A stretch of 64,000 nucleotides of DNA from Platycnemis pennipes (GCA_933228895.1 OW121858.1:34557859-34621858), one strand, 5' to 3'; positions 10,440 through 24,611 are shown, counted from the stretch's first letter. Numbers and translations are program-made. The notes: generated by a model not told the origin, from the letters alone.

Positions 10440-12706
10440 GACGCATAGCAATGAAGGACTAAAATGAAATGGTTTGTGAGTTATTTCACTTTTCCCTAAG
10501 AGAACTAATAAGTACTCATCGTGCAAAGGGTCGACCTACATGATCCCTCAAGAACAAGAAAATTTTCTTATTTAAAGGAAGTCTTTGGTTAGCTTGTAAT
10601 TTAAGGCAGATTAAAGCACTCTCCTGGAGACGCAAAGCAATGAAGGAAAAAATTGAAATGGTTTGTGAGTTATTTCACTTTTCCCTAAGAGAACTAATAA
10701 GTACTCATCGTGGAAAAGGTCGACCTACATGATCCCATAAGAACAAGAAAATTTTCTTATTTAAAGGGAGTCTTTGTTTGGCTCGTAATTTTAAGCAGAA
10801 TTAAGCACTCTCCTGGTGACGCATAGCAATGAAGTACTAAAATGAAATGGTTTGTGAGTTATTTCATTTTTCCCTAGGGGAACTAATTAGCACTCATCGT
10901 GGAAAGGGTCGACCTACATGATCCCTTATGCACAAGAAAATTTTCTTATTTAAAGGAAGTCTTTGGTTAGTTTGTAATTTTAAGCAGAATTACGCACTCT
11001 CCTGGAGACGCATAGCAACGAAGGACTAAAATGAAATGTTTTGTGAGTTATTTCACTTTTCCCTAGGGGAACTAATTAGTACTCATCGTGGAAAGGGTCG
11101 ACCTACATGATCCCTCAAGAACAAGAAAATATTCTTATTTAAAGGAAGTCTTTGGTTAGCTTGTAACTTAAGGCATATTAAAGCACTCTCCTGGAGACGA
11201 AAAGCAATGAAGGACAAAATTGAAATGGTTTGTGAGTTATTTCAATTTTCCCTAAGAGAACTAATAAGTACTCATCGTGGAAAAGGTCGACCTACATGAT
11301 CCCATAAGAACAAGAAAATTTTCTTATTTAAAGGAAGTCTTTGGTTAGCTTGTAATTTAAGGCAGATTAAAGCACTCTCCTGGAGACGCAAAGCAATGAA
11401 GGACAAAATTGAAATGGTTTGTGAGTTATTTCACTTTTCCCTAAGAGAACTAATAAGCACTCATCGTGGAAAAGGTCGACCTACATGATCCCATAAGAAC
11501 AAGAAAATTTTCTTATTTAAAGGAAGTCTTTGGTTAGCTTGTAATTTAAGGCAGATTAAAGCACTCTCCTGGAGACGCAAAGCAATGAAGGACAAAATTG
11601 AAATGGTTTGTGAGGTATTTCACTTTTCCCTAAGAGAACTAATAAGTACTCATCGTGGAAAAGGTCGACCTACATGATCCCATAAGAACAAGAAAATTTT
11701 CTTATTTAAAGGAAGTCTTTGGTTAGCTTGTAATTTAAGGCAGATTAAAGCACTCTCTTGGAGACGCAAAGCAATGAAGGACAAAATTGAAATGGTTTGT
11801 GAGTTATTTCACTTTTCCCTAAGAGAACTAATAAGTACTCATCGTGGAAAAGGTCGACCTACATGATCCCATAAGAACAAGAAAATTTTTTTATTTAAAG
11901 GGAGTCTTTGGTTGGCTCGTAATTTTAAGCAGAATTAAGCACTCTCCTGGTGACGCATAGCAATGAAGGACTAAAATGATATGGTTTGTGAGTTATTTCA
12001 CTTTTCCCTAGGGGAACTAATTACTACTCATCGTGGAAACGGTCGACCTAATTGATTCCTTTTGCACAAGAAAATGTTCTTATTTAAAGGAAGTCTTTGG
12101 TTAGTATGTAATTTTAAGCAGAATTACGCACTCTCCTGGAGACGCATAGAACGAAGGACTAAAATGAAATGGTTTGTGAGTTATTTCACTTTTCCCTAGG
12201 GGAACTAATTAGTACTCATCGTGGAAAGGGTCGACCTACATGATCCCTCAAGAACAAGAAAATATTCTTATTTAAAGGGAGTCTTTGGTTGGCTTGTAAT
12301 TTTAAGCAGAATTAAGCACTCTCTTGGTGACGCATAGCAATGAAGGACTAAAATGATATGGTTTGTGAGTTATTTCACTTTTCCCTAGGGGAACTAATTA
12401 GTACTCATCGTGGAAACGGTCGACCTAATTTATTCCTTTTGCACAAGAAAATGTTCTTATTCAAAGGAAGTATTTGGTTAGTGTGTAATTTTAAGCAGAA
12501 TTAAGCACTCTCCTGGAGACGCATAGGAATGAAGGACTAAAATGAAATGGTTTGTGAGATATTTTACTTTTCCCTAGGGGAACTAATTAATACTCATCGT
12601 GGAAAGGGTCGACCTACATGATCCCTCAAGAACAAGAAAATTTTCCTATTTAAAGGGAGTCTTTGGTTGGCTTGTAATTTTAAGCAGAATTAAGCACTCT
12701 CCTGAT
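10440..12706 (+). repeat. higher-order block Y0 (12 monomers)
   Basis: Y follows X and runs A (GCAAAGGG), B, GAAGTAC, CAACGAAGG, four type-B copies, D (ATTACTACTC form), CAACGAAGG-like, D and further A variants. Here 2267 bp equals 12 monomers less one base. The missing base lies in CGCATAGAACG near 12146, where other copies read CGCATAGCAACG. Y1 and Y2 have 16 monomers, including GGAATAAAATG, standard A and a second 202-bp monomer that Y0 lacks. Confidence 0.7.
11163..11919 (+). repeat. type-B short run, 4 monomers (Y0)
   Basis: Four type-B monomers are embedded between CAACGAAGG and type-A copies. Tags in order are GACGAAAAGC/CAATTTTCC, AATAAGCACTC, GAGGTATTTC and CTCTCTTGG. The same four tags in the same order occur at 50328-51083 and 61327-62082. 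The first copy has a private TAACTTAAGGCATATT near 11163. The run resembles the first tags of the X-block B run and may be a transferred piece of it. Confidence 0.8.
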
Positions 12707-15113
12707 GACGCATAGCAATGAAGGACTAAAATGAAATGGTATGTGAGTTATTTCATTTTTCCCTAGGGGAACTAATTAGTACTCATCGTGGAAAGGGTCG
12801 ACCTACATGATCCCTCAGAAACAAGAAAATATTCTTATTTAAAGGAAGTCTTTGTTTAGTTTGTAATTTTAAGCAGAATAAAGCACTCTCCTGGAGACGC
12901 ATAGCAATGAAGGACTGAAATGAAATGATTTGTGAGTTATTTTACTTTTCCCTAGAGGAACTAATTAGTACTTATCGTGGAAAGGGTCGACCGACATGAT
13001 CCCTCAAGAACAAGAAAATTTTCTTATTTAAAGGGAGTCGTTGGTTAGCTTATAATTTTAAGCAGAATTATGCACTCTCCTGGAGACGCATAGGAATGAA
13101 GGACTAAAATGAAATGGTTTGTGAGTTATTTCACTTTTCCCTTGGGGAACTAATTAGTACTCATCGTGGAAAGGGTCGACCTACATGATCCCTCAAGAAC
13201 AAGAAAATTTTCTTATTTAAAGGAAGTCTTTGGTTAGCTTGTAATTTAAGGCAGATTAAAGCAAACTCCTGGAGACGCAAAGCAATGAAGGACAAAATTG
13301 AAATGGTTTGTGAGTTATTTCACTTTTCCCTAAGAGAACTAATTAGTACTCATCGTGCAAAGGGTCGACCTACATGATCCCTCAAGAACAAGAAAATTTT
13401 CTTATTTAAAGGAAGTCTTTGGTTAGCTTGTAATTTAAGGCAGATTAAAGCACTCTCCTGGAGACGCAAAGCAATGAAGGACAAAATTGAAATGGTTTGT
13501 GAGTTATTTCACTTTTCCCTAAGAGAACTAATAAGTACTCATCGTGGAAAAGGTCGACCTACATGATCCCATAAGAACAAGAAAATTTTTTTATTTAAAG
13601 AGAGTCTTTGGTTGGCTCGTAATTTTAAGCAGAATTAAGCACTCTCCTGGGGACGCATAGCAATGAAGGACTAAAATGATATGGTTTGTGAGTTATTTCA
13701 CTTTTCCCTAGGGGAACTAATTACTACTCATCGTGGAAACGGTCGACCTAATTGATTCCTTTTGCACAAGAAAATGTTCTTATTTAAAGGAAGTCTTTGG
13801 TTAGTTTGTAATTTTAAGCAGAATTAAGCACTCTCCTGGAGACGCATAGCAATGAAGGAATAAAATGAAATGGTATGTGAGTTATTTCATTTTTCCCTAG
13901 GGGAACTAATAAGTACTCATCGTGCAAAGGGTCGACCTACATGAATCCGCAAGAACAAGAAAATTTTCTTATTTAAAGGAAGTCTTTGGTTAGCTTGTAA
14001 TTTAAGGCAGATTAAAGCACTCTCCTGGAGACGCAAAGCAATGAAGGACAAAATTGAAATGGTTTGTGAGTTATTTCACTTTTCCCTAAGAGAACTAATA
14101 AGTACTCATCGTGGAAAAGGTCGACCTACATGATCCCATAAGAACAAGAAAATTTTCATATTTAAAGGGAGTCTTTGGTTGGCTCGTAATTTTAAGCAGA
14201 ATTAAGCACTCTCCTGGTGACGCATAGCAATGAAGGACTAAAATGAAATGGTTTGTGAGTTATTTCACTTTTCCCTAAGAGAACTAATTAGTACTCATCG
14301 TACAAAGGGTCGACCTACATGATCCCTCAAGAACAAGAAAATTTTCTTATTTAAAGGAAGTCTTTGGTTAGCTTGTAATTTAAGGCAGATTAAAGCATTC
14401 TCCTGGAGACGCAAAGCAATGAAGGACAAAATTGAAATGGTTTGTAAGTTATTTCACTTTTCCCTAAGAGAACTAATAAGTACTCATCGTGGAAAATTCG
14501 ACCTACATGATCCCTCAAGAACAAGAAAATTTTCTTATTTAAAGGGAGTCTTTGGTTGGCTTGTAATTTTAAGCAGAATTAAGCACTCTCCTGGAGACGC
14601 ATAGCAATGAAGGCCTAAAATGAAATGGTTTGTGAGTTATTTCACTTTTCCCTAAGAGAACTAATAAGTACTCATCGTGGAAAGGGTCGACCTACATGAT
14701 CCCATAAGAACAAGAAAATTTTCTTATTTGAAGGGAGTCTTTGGTTGGCTTGTAATTTTAAGCAGAATTAAGCACTCTCCTGATGACGCATAGCAATGAA
14801 GTTCTAAAATGAAATGGTTTGTGAGTTATTTTACTTTTCCCTAAGAGAACTAATAAGTACTCATCGTGGAAAGGGTCGACCTACATGATCCCATAAGAAC
14901 AAGAAAATTTTCCTATTTGAAGGGAGTCTTCTGTTGGCTTGTAATTTTAAGCAGAATTAAGCACTCTCCTGATGACGCAAATCAATGAAGGACAAAATTG
15001 AAATGGTTTGCGAGTTATTTCACTTTTCCCTAAGAGAACTAATAAGTACTCATCGTGGAAAAGGTCGACCTACATGATCCCATAAGAACAAGAAAATTTT
15101 CTTATTTAAAGGG
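11714..15113 (+). repeat. 3400-bp tandem duplication, first copy (18 monomers)
   Basis: CACTCTCTTGG at 11751 recurs at 15151. CGCATAGAACG at about 12144 recurs at about 15544. AATTTATTCC at 12427 recurs at 15827. All are 3400 bp apart. The copy spans the last B of Y0, type D, the CAACGAAGG relative and the W series up to GAAGTTC and B. A private lost base lies in GGAAAATTCGACC near 14494. The series is not found twice in a row elsewhere in the window. Confidence 0.88.
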
Positions 15114-18100
15114 AGTCTTTGGTTAGCTTGTAATTTAAGGCAGATTAAAGCACTCTCTTGGAGACGCAAAGCAATGAAGGACAAAATTGAAATGGTTTGT
15201 GAGTTATTTCACTTTTCCCTAAGAGAACTAATAAGTACTCATCGTGGAAAAGGTCGACCTACATGATCCCATAAGAACAAGAAAATTTTTTTATTTAAAG
15301 GGAGTCTTTGGTTGGCTCGTAATTTTAAGCAGAATTAAGCACTCTCCTGGTGACGCATAGCAATGAAGGACTAAAATGATATGGTTTGTGAGTTATTTCA
15401 CTTTTCCCTAGGGGAACTAATTACTACTCATCGTGGAAACGGTCGACCTAATTGATTCCTTTTGCACAAGAAAATGTTCTTATTTAAAGGAAGTCTTTGG
15501 TTAGTTTGTAATTTTAAGCAGAATTACGCACTCTCCTGGAGACGCATAGAACGAAGGACTAAAATGAAATGGTTTGTGAGTTATTTCACTTTTCCCTAGG
15601 GGAACTAATTAGTACTCATCGTGGAAAGGGTCGACCTACATGATCCCTCAAGAACAAGAAAATATTCTTATTTAAAGGGAGTCTTTGGTTGGCTTGTAAT
15701 TTTAAGCAGAATTAAGCACTCTCTTGGTGACGCATAGCAATGAAGGACTAAAATGATATGGTTTGTGAGTTATTTCACTTTTCCCTAGGGGAACTAATTA
15801 GTACTCATCGTGGAAACGGTCGACCTAATTTATTCCTTTTGCACAAGAAAATGTTCTTATTCAAAGGAAGTATTTGGTTAGTGTGTAATTTTAAGCAGAA
15901 TTAAGCACTCTCCTGGAGACGCATAGGAATGAAGGACTAAAATGAAATGGTTTTTGAGATATTTTACTTTTCCCTAGGGGAACTAATTAATACTCATCGT
16001 GGAAAGGGTCGACCTACATGATCCCTCAAGAACAAGAAAATTTTCCTATTTAAAGGGAGTCTTTGGTTGGCTTGTAATTTTAAGCAGAATTAAGCACTCT
16101 CCTGATACGCATAGCAATGAAGGACTAAAATGAAATGGTATGTGAGTAATTTCATTTTTCCCTAGGGGAACTAATTAGTACTCATCGTGGAAAGGGTCGA
16201 CCTACATGATCCCTCAGAAACAAGAACATATTCTTATTTAAAGGAAGTCTTTGTTTAGTTTGTAATTTTAAGCAGAATAAAGCACTCTCCTGGAGACGCA
16301 TAGCAATGAAGGACTGAAATGAAATGATTTGTGAGTTATTTTACTTTTCCCTAGAGGAACTAATTAGTACTTATCGTGGAAAGGGTCGACCGACATGATC
16401 CCTCAAGAACAACAAAATTTTCTTATTTAAAGGGAGTCGTTGGTTAGCTTATAATTTTAAGCAGAATTATGCACTCTCCTGGAGACGCATAGGAATGAAG
16501 GACTAAAATGAAATGGTTTGTGAGTTATTTCACTTTTCCCTTGGGGAACTAATTAGTACTCATCGTGGAAAGGGTCGACCTACATGATCCCTCAAGAACA
16601 AGAAAATTTTCTTATTTAAAGGAAGTCTTTGGTTAGCTTGTAATTTAAGGCAGATTAAAGCAAACTCCTGGAGACGCAAAGCAATGAAGGACAAAATTGA
16701 AATGGTTTGTGAGTTATTTCACTTTTCCCTAAGAGAACTAATTAGTACTCATCGTGCAAAGGGTCGACCTACATGATCCCTCAAGAACAAGAAAATTTTC
16801 TTATTTAAAAGAAGTCTTTGGTTAGCTTGTAATTTAAGGCAGATTAAAGCACTCTCCTGGAGACGCAAAGCAATGAAGGACAAAATTGAAATGGTTTGTG
16901 AGTTATTTCACTTTTCCCTAAGAGAACTAATAAGTACTCATCGTGGAAAAGGTCGACCTACATGATCCCATAAGAACAAGAAAATTTTTTTATTTAAAGA
17001 GAGTCTTTGGTTGGCTCGTAATTTTAAGCAGAATTAAGCACTCTCCTGGGGACGCATAGCAATGAAGGACTAAAATGATATGGTTTGTGAGTTATTTCAC
17101 TTTTCCCTAGGGGAACTAATTACTACTCATCGTGGAAACGGTCGACCTAATTGATTCCTTTTGCACAAGAAAATGTTCTTATTTAAAGGAAGTCGTTGGT
17201 TAGTTTGTAATTTTAAGCAGAATTAAGCACTCTCCTGGAGACGCATAGCAATGAAGGAATAAAATGAAATGGTATGTGAGTTATTTCACTTTTCCCTAAG
17301 AGAACTAATAAGTACTCATCGTGGAAAAGGTCGACCTACATGATCCCATAAGAACAAGAAAATTTTCATATTTAAAGGGAGTCTTTGGTTGGCTCGTAAT
17401 TTTAAGCAGAATTAAGCACTCTCCTGGTGACGCATAGCAATGAAGGACTAAAATGAAATGGTTTGTGAGTTATTTCACTTTTCCCTAAGAGAACTAATTA
17501 GTACTCATCGTACAAAGGGTCGACCTACATGATCCCTCAAGAACAAGAAAATTTTCTTATTTAAAGGAAGTCTTTGATTAGCTTGTAATTTAAGGCAGAT
17601 TAAAGCATTCTCCTGGAGACGCAAAGCAATGAAGGACAAAATTGAAATGGTTTGTAAGTTATTTCACTTTTCCCTAAGAGAACTAATAAGTACTCATCGT
17701 GGAAAAGGTCGACCTACATGATCCCTCAAGAACAAGAAAATTTTCTTATTTAAAGGGAGTCTTTGGTTGGCTTGTAATTTTAAGCAGAATTAAGCACTCT
17801 CCTGGAGACGCATAGCAATGAAGGCCTAAAATGAAATGGTTTGTGAGTTATTTCACTTTTCCCTAAGAGAACTAATAAGTACTCATCGTGGAAAGGGTCG
17901 ACCTACATGATCCCATAAGAACAAGAAAATTTTCTTATTTGAAGGGAGTCTTTGGTTGGCTTGTAATTTTAAGCAGAATTAAGCACTCTCCTGATGACGC
18001 ATAGCAATGAAGTTCTAAAATGAAATGGTTTGTGAGTTATTTTACTTTTCCCTAAGAGAACTAATAAGTACTCATCGTGGAAAGGGTCGACCTACATGAT

Positions 18101-18324
18101 CCCATAAGAAGAAGAAAATTTTCCTATTTGAAGGGAGTCTTCTGTTGGCTTGTAATTTTAAGCAGAATTAAGCACTCTCCTGATGACGCAAATCAATGAA
18201 GGACAAAATTAAAATGGTTTGCGAGTTATTTCACTTTTCCCTAAGAGAACTAATAAGTACTCATCGTGGAAAAGGTCGACCTACATGATCCCATAAGAAC
18301 AAGAAAATTTTCTTATTTAAAGGG
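15114..18324 (+). repeat. 3400-bp tandem duplication, second copy, one monomer shorter
   Basis: This copy repeats 11714-15113 but is 3211 bp long, since one whole monomer is missing at about 17285-17300. There GGTATGTGAG leads directly into AAGAGAACTAATAAG, while the first copy has TGAATCCGCAAG and a further B monomer between (about 13930-14110). The duplication junction is narrow. AAAGGG before it belongs to the left parent and TTAGCTTG after it to the right, so the exchange is inside AGTCTTTG at 15114-15121. A private lost base is in CTGATACGC near 16103. Confidence 0.88.
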
Positions 18325-20353
18325 AGTCTTTGTTTGGCATGTAATTTTAAGCAGAAATAAGCACTCTCCTGGTGACGCATAGCAATGAAGGACTAAAATG
18401 AAATGGTTTGTGAGTTATTTCATTTTTCCCTAGGGGAACTAATAAGTACTCATCGTGGAAAGGGTTGACCTACATAATCCCTTATGCACAAGAAAATTTT
18501 CTTATTTAAAGGAAGTCTTTGGTTAGTTTGTAATTTTAAGCAGAATTACGCACTCTTCTGGAGACGCATAGCAATGAAGGACTAAAATGAAATGGTTTGT
18601 GAGTTATTTCACTATTCCCTAGGGGAACTAATTAGTACTCATCGTGGAAAGGGTCGACCTACATGATCCCTCAAGAACAAGAAAATATTCTTATTTAAAG
18701 GGAGTCTTTGGTTGGCTTGTAATTTTAAGCAGAATTAAGCACTCTCCTGGTGACGCATAGCAATGAAGGACTAAAATGATATGGTTTGTGAGTTATTTCA
18801 CTTTTCCCTAGGGGAACTAATTAGTACTCATCGTGGAAACGGTCGACCTAATTTATTCCTTTTGCACAAGAAAATGTTCTTATTTAAAGGATGTCTTTGG
18901 TTCGTTTGTAATTTTAAGCAGAATTAAGCACTCTCCTGGAGACGCATAGCAATGAAGGACTAAAATGAAATGGTTTGTGAGATATTTTACTTTTCCCTAG
19001 GGGAACTAATTAATACTCATCGTGGAAAGGGTCGACCTACATGATCCCTCAAGAACAAGAAAATTTTCTTATTTAAAGGGAGTCTTTGGTTGGCTTGTAA
19101 TTTTAAGCAGAATTAAGCACTCTCCTGATGACGCATAGCAATGAAGGACTAAAATGAAATGGTATGTGAGTTATTTCATTTTTCCCTAGGGGAACTAATT
19201 AGTACTCATCGTGGAAAGGGTCGACCTACATGATCCCTCAGAAACAAGAAAATATTCTTATTTAAAGGAAGTCTTTGTTTAGTTTGTAATTTTAAGCAGA
19301 ATAAAGCACTCTCCTGGAGACGCATAGCAATGAAGGACTGAAATGAAATGATTTGTGAGTTATTTTACTTTTCCCTAGAGGAACTAATTAGTACTTATCG
19401 TGGAAAGGGTCGACCGACATGATCCCTCAAGAACAAGAAAATTTTCTTATTTAAAGGGAGTCGTTGGTTAGCTTATAATTTTAAGCAGAATTATGCACTC
19501 TCCTGGAGACGCATAGGAATGAAGGACTAAAATGAAATGGTTTGTGAGTTATTTCACTTTTCCCTAGGGGAACTAATTAGTACTCATCGTGGAAAGGGTC
19601 GACCTACATGATCCCTCAAGAACAAGAAAATTTTCTTATTTAAAGGAAGTCTTTGGTTAGCTTGTAATTTAAGGCAGATTAAAGCAAACTCCTGGAGACG
19701 CAAAGCAATGAAGGACAAAATTGAAATGGTTTGTGAGTTATTTCACTTTTCCCTAAGAGAACTAATAAGTACTCATCGTGGAAAAGGTCGACCTACATGA
19801 TCCCATAAGAACAAGAAAATTTTTTTATTTAAAGAGAGTCTTTGGTTGGCTCGTAATTTTAAGCAGAATTAAGCACTCTCCTGGGGACGCATAGCAATGA
19901 AGGACTAAAATGATATGGTTTGTGAGTTATTTCACTTTTCCCTAGGGGAACTAATTACTACTCATCGTGGAAACGGTCGACCTAATTGATTCCTTTTGCA
20001 CAAGAAAATGTTCTTATTTAAAGGAAGTCTTTGGTTAGTTTGTAATTTTAAGCAGAATTAAGCACTCTCCTGGAGACGCATAGCAATGAAGGAATAAAAT
20101 GAAATGGTATGTGAGTTATTTCACTTTTCCCTAGGGGAACTAATTAGTACTCATCGTGCAAAGGGTCGACCTACATGAATCCGCAAGAACAAGAAAATTT
20201 TCTTATTTAAAGGAAGTCTTTGGTTAGCTTGTAATTTAAGGCAGATTAATGCACTCTCCTGGAGACGCAAAGCAATGAAGGACAAAATTCAAATGGTTTT
20301 ATAAGTTATTTCACTTTTCCCTAAGAGAACTAATAAGTACTCATCGTGGAAAA
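18325..20353 (+). repeat. mixed block: Z-end plus W3
   Basis: About 18325-19130 carries the end of a Z block: CTTTGTTTGGCATG, GCACAAG, GAATTACGC, type D with AATTTATTCC, then GAGATATTTTAC. It continues into the W series (GACTGAAATG, CGCATAGGAATG, GCAAACTCC B, AAAGAGAGTC, D, GGAATAAAATG, TGAATCCGCAAG). Near 20296 a B copy reads GGTTTTATAAG instead of GGTTTGTGAG, a one-base gain shared with copies near 34297 and 38092. No non-satellite sequence is present. Confidence 0.7.
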
Positions 20354-23300
20354 GGTCGACCTACATGATCCCATAAGAACAAGAAAATTTTCTTATTTAA
20401 AGGGAGTCTTTGGTTGGCTCGTAATTTTAAGCAGAATTAAGCACTCTCCTGGTGACGCATAGCAATGAAGGACTAAAATGAAATGGTTTGTGAGTTATTT
20501 CACTTTTCCCTAAGAGAACTAATTAGTACTCATCGTGCAAAGGGTCGACCTACATGATCCCTCAAGAACAAGAAAATTTTCTTATTTAAAGGAAGTCTTT
20601 GGTTAGCTTGTAATTTAAGGCAGATTAAAGCACTCTCCTGGAGACGCAAAGCAATGAAGGACAAAATTGAAGTGGTTTGTAGTTATTTCACTTTTCCCTA
20701 AGAGAACTAATAAGTACTCATCGTGGAAAAGGTCGACCTACATGATCCCATAAGAACAAGAAAATTTTCTTATTTAAAGGGAGTCTTTGGTTGGCTCGTA
20801 ATTTTAAGCAGAATTAAGCACTCTCCTGGTGACGCATAGCAATGAAGTACTAAAATGAAATGGTTTATGAGTTATTTCATTTTTCCCTAGGGGAACTAAT
20901 TAGCACTCATCGTGGAAAGGGTCGACCTACATGATACCTTATGCACAAGAAAATTTTCTTATTTAAAGGAAGTCTTTGGTTAGTTTGTAATTTTAAGCAG
21001 AATTACGCACTCTCCTGGAGACGCATAGCAACGAAGGACTAAAATGAAATGGTTTGTGAGTTATTTCACTTTTCCCTAGGGGAACTAATTAGTACTCATC
21101 GTGGAAAGGGTCGACCTACATGATCCCTCAAGAACAAGAAAATATTCTTATTTAAAGGGAGTCTTTGGTTGGCTTGTAATTTTAAGCAGAATTAAGCACT
21201 CTCCTGGTGACGCATAGCAATGAAGGACTAAAATGATATGGTTTGTGAGTTATTTCACTTTTCCCTAGGGGAACTAATTAGTACTCAACGTGGAAACGGT
21301 CGACCTAATTGATTCCTTTTGCACAAGAAAATGTTCTTATTTAAAGGAAGTCTTTGGTTAGTTTGTAATTTTAAGCAGAATTAAGCACTCTCCTGGAGAC
21401 GCATAGCAATGAAGGAATAAAATGAAATGGTTTGTGAGTTATTTCACTTTTCTCTAGGGGAACTTATCAGTACTCATCGTGGAAAAAGTTGACCTACATG
21501 ATCACTCAAGAACAAGAAAATTTTCTTATTTAAAGGGAGTCTTTGGTTGGCTTGTAATTTTAAGCAGAATTAAGCACTCTCCTGGAGACGCATAGCAATG
21601 AAGGACTAAAATGAAATGGTTTGTGAGTTATTTCACTTTTCCCTAGGGGAACTAATTAGTACTCATCGTGGAAAGGGTCGACCTACATGATCCCTCAAGA
21701 ACAAGAAAATTTTCTTATTTAAAGGGAGTCTTTGGTTGGCTTGTAATTTTAAGCAGAATTAAGCACTCTCCTGGAGACGCATAGCAATGAAGGCCTAAAA
21801 TGAAATGGTTTGTGAGTTATTTCACTTTTCCCTAAGAGAACTAATAAGTACTCATCGTGGAAAGGGTCGACCTACATGATCCCATAAGAACAAGAAAATT
21901 TTTTTATTTGAAGGGAGTCTTTGGTTGGCTTGTAATTTTAAGCAGAATTAAGCACTCTCCTGATGACGCATTGCAATGAAGTTCTAAAATGAAATGGTTT
22001 GTGAGTTATTTCACTTTTCCCTAAGAGAACTAATAAGTACCCATCGTGGAAATGGTCGACCTACATGATCCCATAAGAACAAGAAAATTTTCTTATTTGA
22101 AGGGAGTCTTTGGTTGGCATGTAATTTTAAGCAGAATTAAGCACTCTCCTGGAGACGCAAAGCAATGAAGGACAAAATTGAAATGGTTTGTGAGTTATTT
22201 CACTTTTCCCTAAGAGAACTAATAAGTACTCATCGTGGAAAAGGTCGACCTACATGATCCCGTAAGAACAAGAAAATTTTCTTATTTAAAGGGAGTCTTT
22301 GGTTGGCTCGTAATTTTAAGCAGAATTAAGCACTCTCCTGGTGACGCATAGCAATGAAGGACTAAAATGAAATGGTTTGTGAGTTATTTCATTTTTCCCT
22401 AGGGGAACTAATTAGTACTCATCGTGGAAAGGGTTAACCTACATGATCCCTTATGCACAAGAAAATTTTCTTATTTAAAGGAAGTCTTTGGTTAGCTTGT
22501 AATTTAAGGCAGATTAAAGCACTCTCCTGGAGACGCATAGCAATGAAGGACTAAAATGAAATGGTTTGTGAGTTATTTCACTTTTCCCTAGGGGAACTGA
22601 TTAGTACTCATCGTGGAAAGGGTCGACCTACATGATCCCTCAAGTACAGGAAAATATTCTTATTTAAAGGGAGTCTTTGGTTGGCTTGTAATTTTTAGCA
22701 GAATTAAGCACTCTCCTGGTGACGCATAGCAATGAAGGACTAAAATGATATGGTTTGTGAGTTATTTCACTTTTCCCTAGGGGAACTAATAAGTACTCAT
22801 CGTGGAAACGGTCGACCTAATTGATTCCTTTTGCACAAGAAAATGTTCTTATTTAAAGGAAGTCTTTTAGTTAGTTTGTAATTTTAAGCAGAATTAAGCA
22901 CTCTCCTGGAGACGCATAGCAATGAAGGAATAAAATGAAATGGTTTGTGAGTTATTTCACTTTTCCCTAGGGGAACTAATCAGTACTCATCGTGGAAAGG
23001 GTCGACGTACATGATCCCTCAAGAACAAGAAAATTTTCTTATTTAAAGGGAGTCTATGGTTGGCTTGTAATTTTAAGCAGAATTAAGCACTCTCCTGGAG
23101 ACGCATAGCAATGAAGGACTAAAATGAAATGGTTTGTGAGTTATTTCACTTTTCCCTATAGGAACTAATTAGTACTCATCGTGGAAAGGGTCGACCTACA
23201 TGATCCCTCAAGAACAAGAAAATTTTCTTATTTAAAGGGAGTCTTTGGTTGGCTTGTAATTTTAAGCAGAATTAAGCACTCTCCTGGAGACGCATAGCAA

Positions 23301-24611
23301 TGAAGGCCTAAAATGAAATGGTTTGTGAGTTATTTCACTTTTCCCTAAGAGAACTAATAAGTACTCATCGTGGAAAGGGTCGACCTACATGATCCCATAA
23401 GAACAAGAAAATTTTCTTATTTGAAGGGAGTCTTTGGTTGGCTTGTAATTTTAAGCAGAATTAAGCACTCCCCTAATGACGCATAGCAATGAAGTTCTAA
23501 AATGAAATGGTTTGTGAGTTATTTTACTTTTCCCTAAGAGAACTAATAAGTACTAATCGTGGAAAGGGTCGACCTACATGATCCCATAAGAACAAGAAAA
23601 TTTTCCTATTTGAAGGGAGTCTTCTGTTGGCTTGTAATTTTAAGCAGAATTAAGCACTCTCCTGATGACGCAAAGCAATGAAGGACAAAATTGAAATGGT
23701 TTGTGAGTTATTTCACTTTTCCCTAAGAGAACTAATAAGTACTCATCGTGGAAAAGGTCGACCTACATGATCCCATAAGAACAAGAAAATTTTCTTATTT
23801 AAAGGGAGTCTTTGTTTGGCATGTAATTTTAAGCAGAATTAAGCACTCTCCTGGTGACGCATAGCAATGAAGGACTAAAATGAAATGGTTTGTGAGTTAT
23901 TTCATTTTTCCCTAGGGGAACTAATTAGTACTCATCGTGGAAAGGGTCGACCTACATGATCCCTTATGCACAAGAAAATTTTCTTATTTAAAGGAAGTCT
24001 TTGGTTAGTTTGTAATTTTAAGCAGAATTACGCACTCTCCTGGAGACGCATAGCAATGAAGGACTACAATGAAATGGTTTGTGAGTTATTTCACTATTCC
24101 CTAGGGGAAATAATTAGTACTCATCGTGGAAAGGGTCGACGTACATGATCCCTCAAGAACAAGAAAATATTCTTATTTAAAGGGAGTCTTTGGTTGGCTT
24201 GTAATTTTAAGCAGAATTAAGCACTCTCCTGGTGACGCATAGCAATGAAGGACTAAAATGATATGGTTTGTGAGTTATTTCACTTTACCCTAGGGGAACT
24301 AATTAGTACTCATCGTGGAAACGGTCGACCTAATTTATTCCTTTTGCACAAGATAATGTTCTTATTTAAAGGAAGTCTTTGGTTAGTTTGTAATTTTAAG
24401 CAGAATTAAGCACTCTCCTGGAGACGCATAGCAATGAAGGACTAAAATGAAATGGTTTGTGAGATATTTTACTTTTCCCTAGGGGAACTAATTAATACTC
24501 ATCGTGGAAAGGGTCGACCTACATGATCCCTCAAGAACAAGAAAATTTTCTTATTTAAAGGGAGTCTTTGGTTGGCTTGTAATTTTAAGCAGAATTAAGC
24601 ACTCTCCTGAT
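20354..24611 (+). repeat. higher-order block Z1
   Basis: The length is 4258 bp, the same as Z3. The order of classes matches Z2 and Z3 monomer for monomer: GCAAAGGG A, B, GAAGTAC, CAACGAAGG, D with CTCAACGTGG, GAACTTATCAG, A, GAAGGCC, GAAGTTC, B, A, GAACTGATTAG, D, TTTTAGTTAG/GGAATAAAATG, CTATAGGAAC, GAAGGCC, GAAGTTC, B, A, CACTATTCC and D. A private missing base lies in GGTTTGTAGTT near 20674, and the same change is seen in Z3 near 41876 but not in Z2. Confidence 0.82.

Noticed and set aside
14419..14604. 61-codon frame beginning at GCAATGAAGG
   Set aside because: It arises from a lost base in GGAAAATTCGACC near 14494 that shifts the frame past the usual TGA. It is a satellite sequence with a private indel, and the duplicated copy near 17700 lacks it.
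23966..24148. 60-codon frame beginning at TTATGCACAAG
   Set aside because: It is a type-A variant where GACTACAATG replaced GACTAAAATG and TAC replaced TAA, opening the frame by point changes. It has no relation to a gene.
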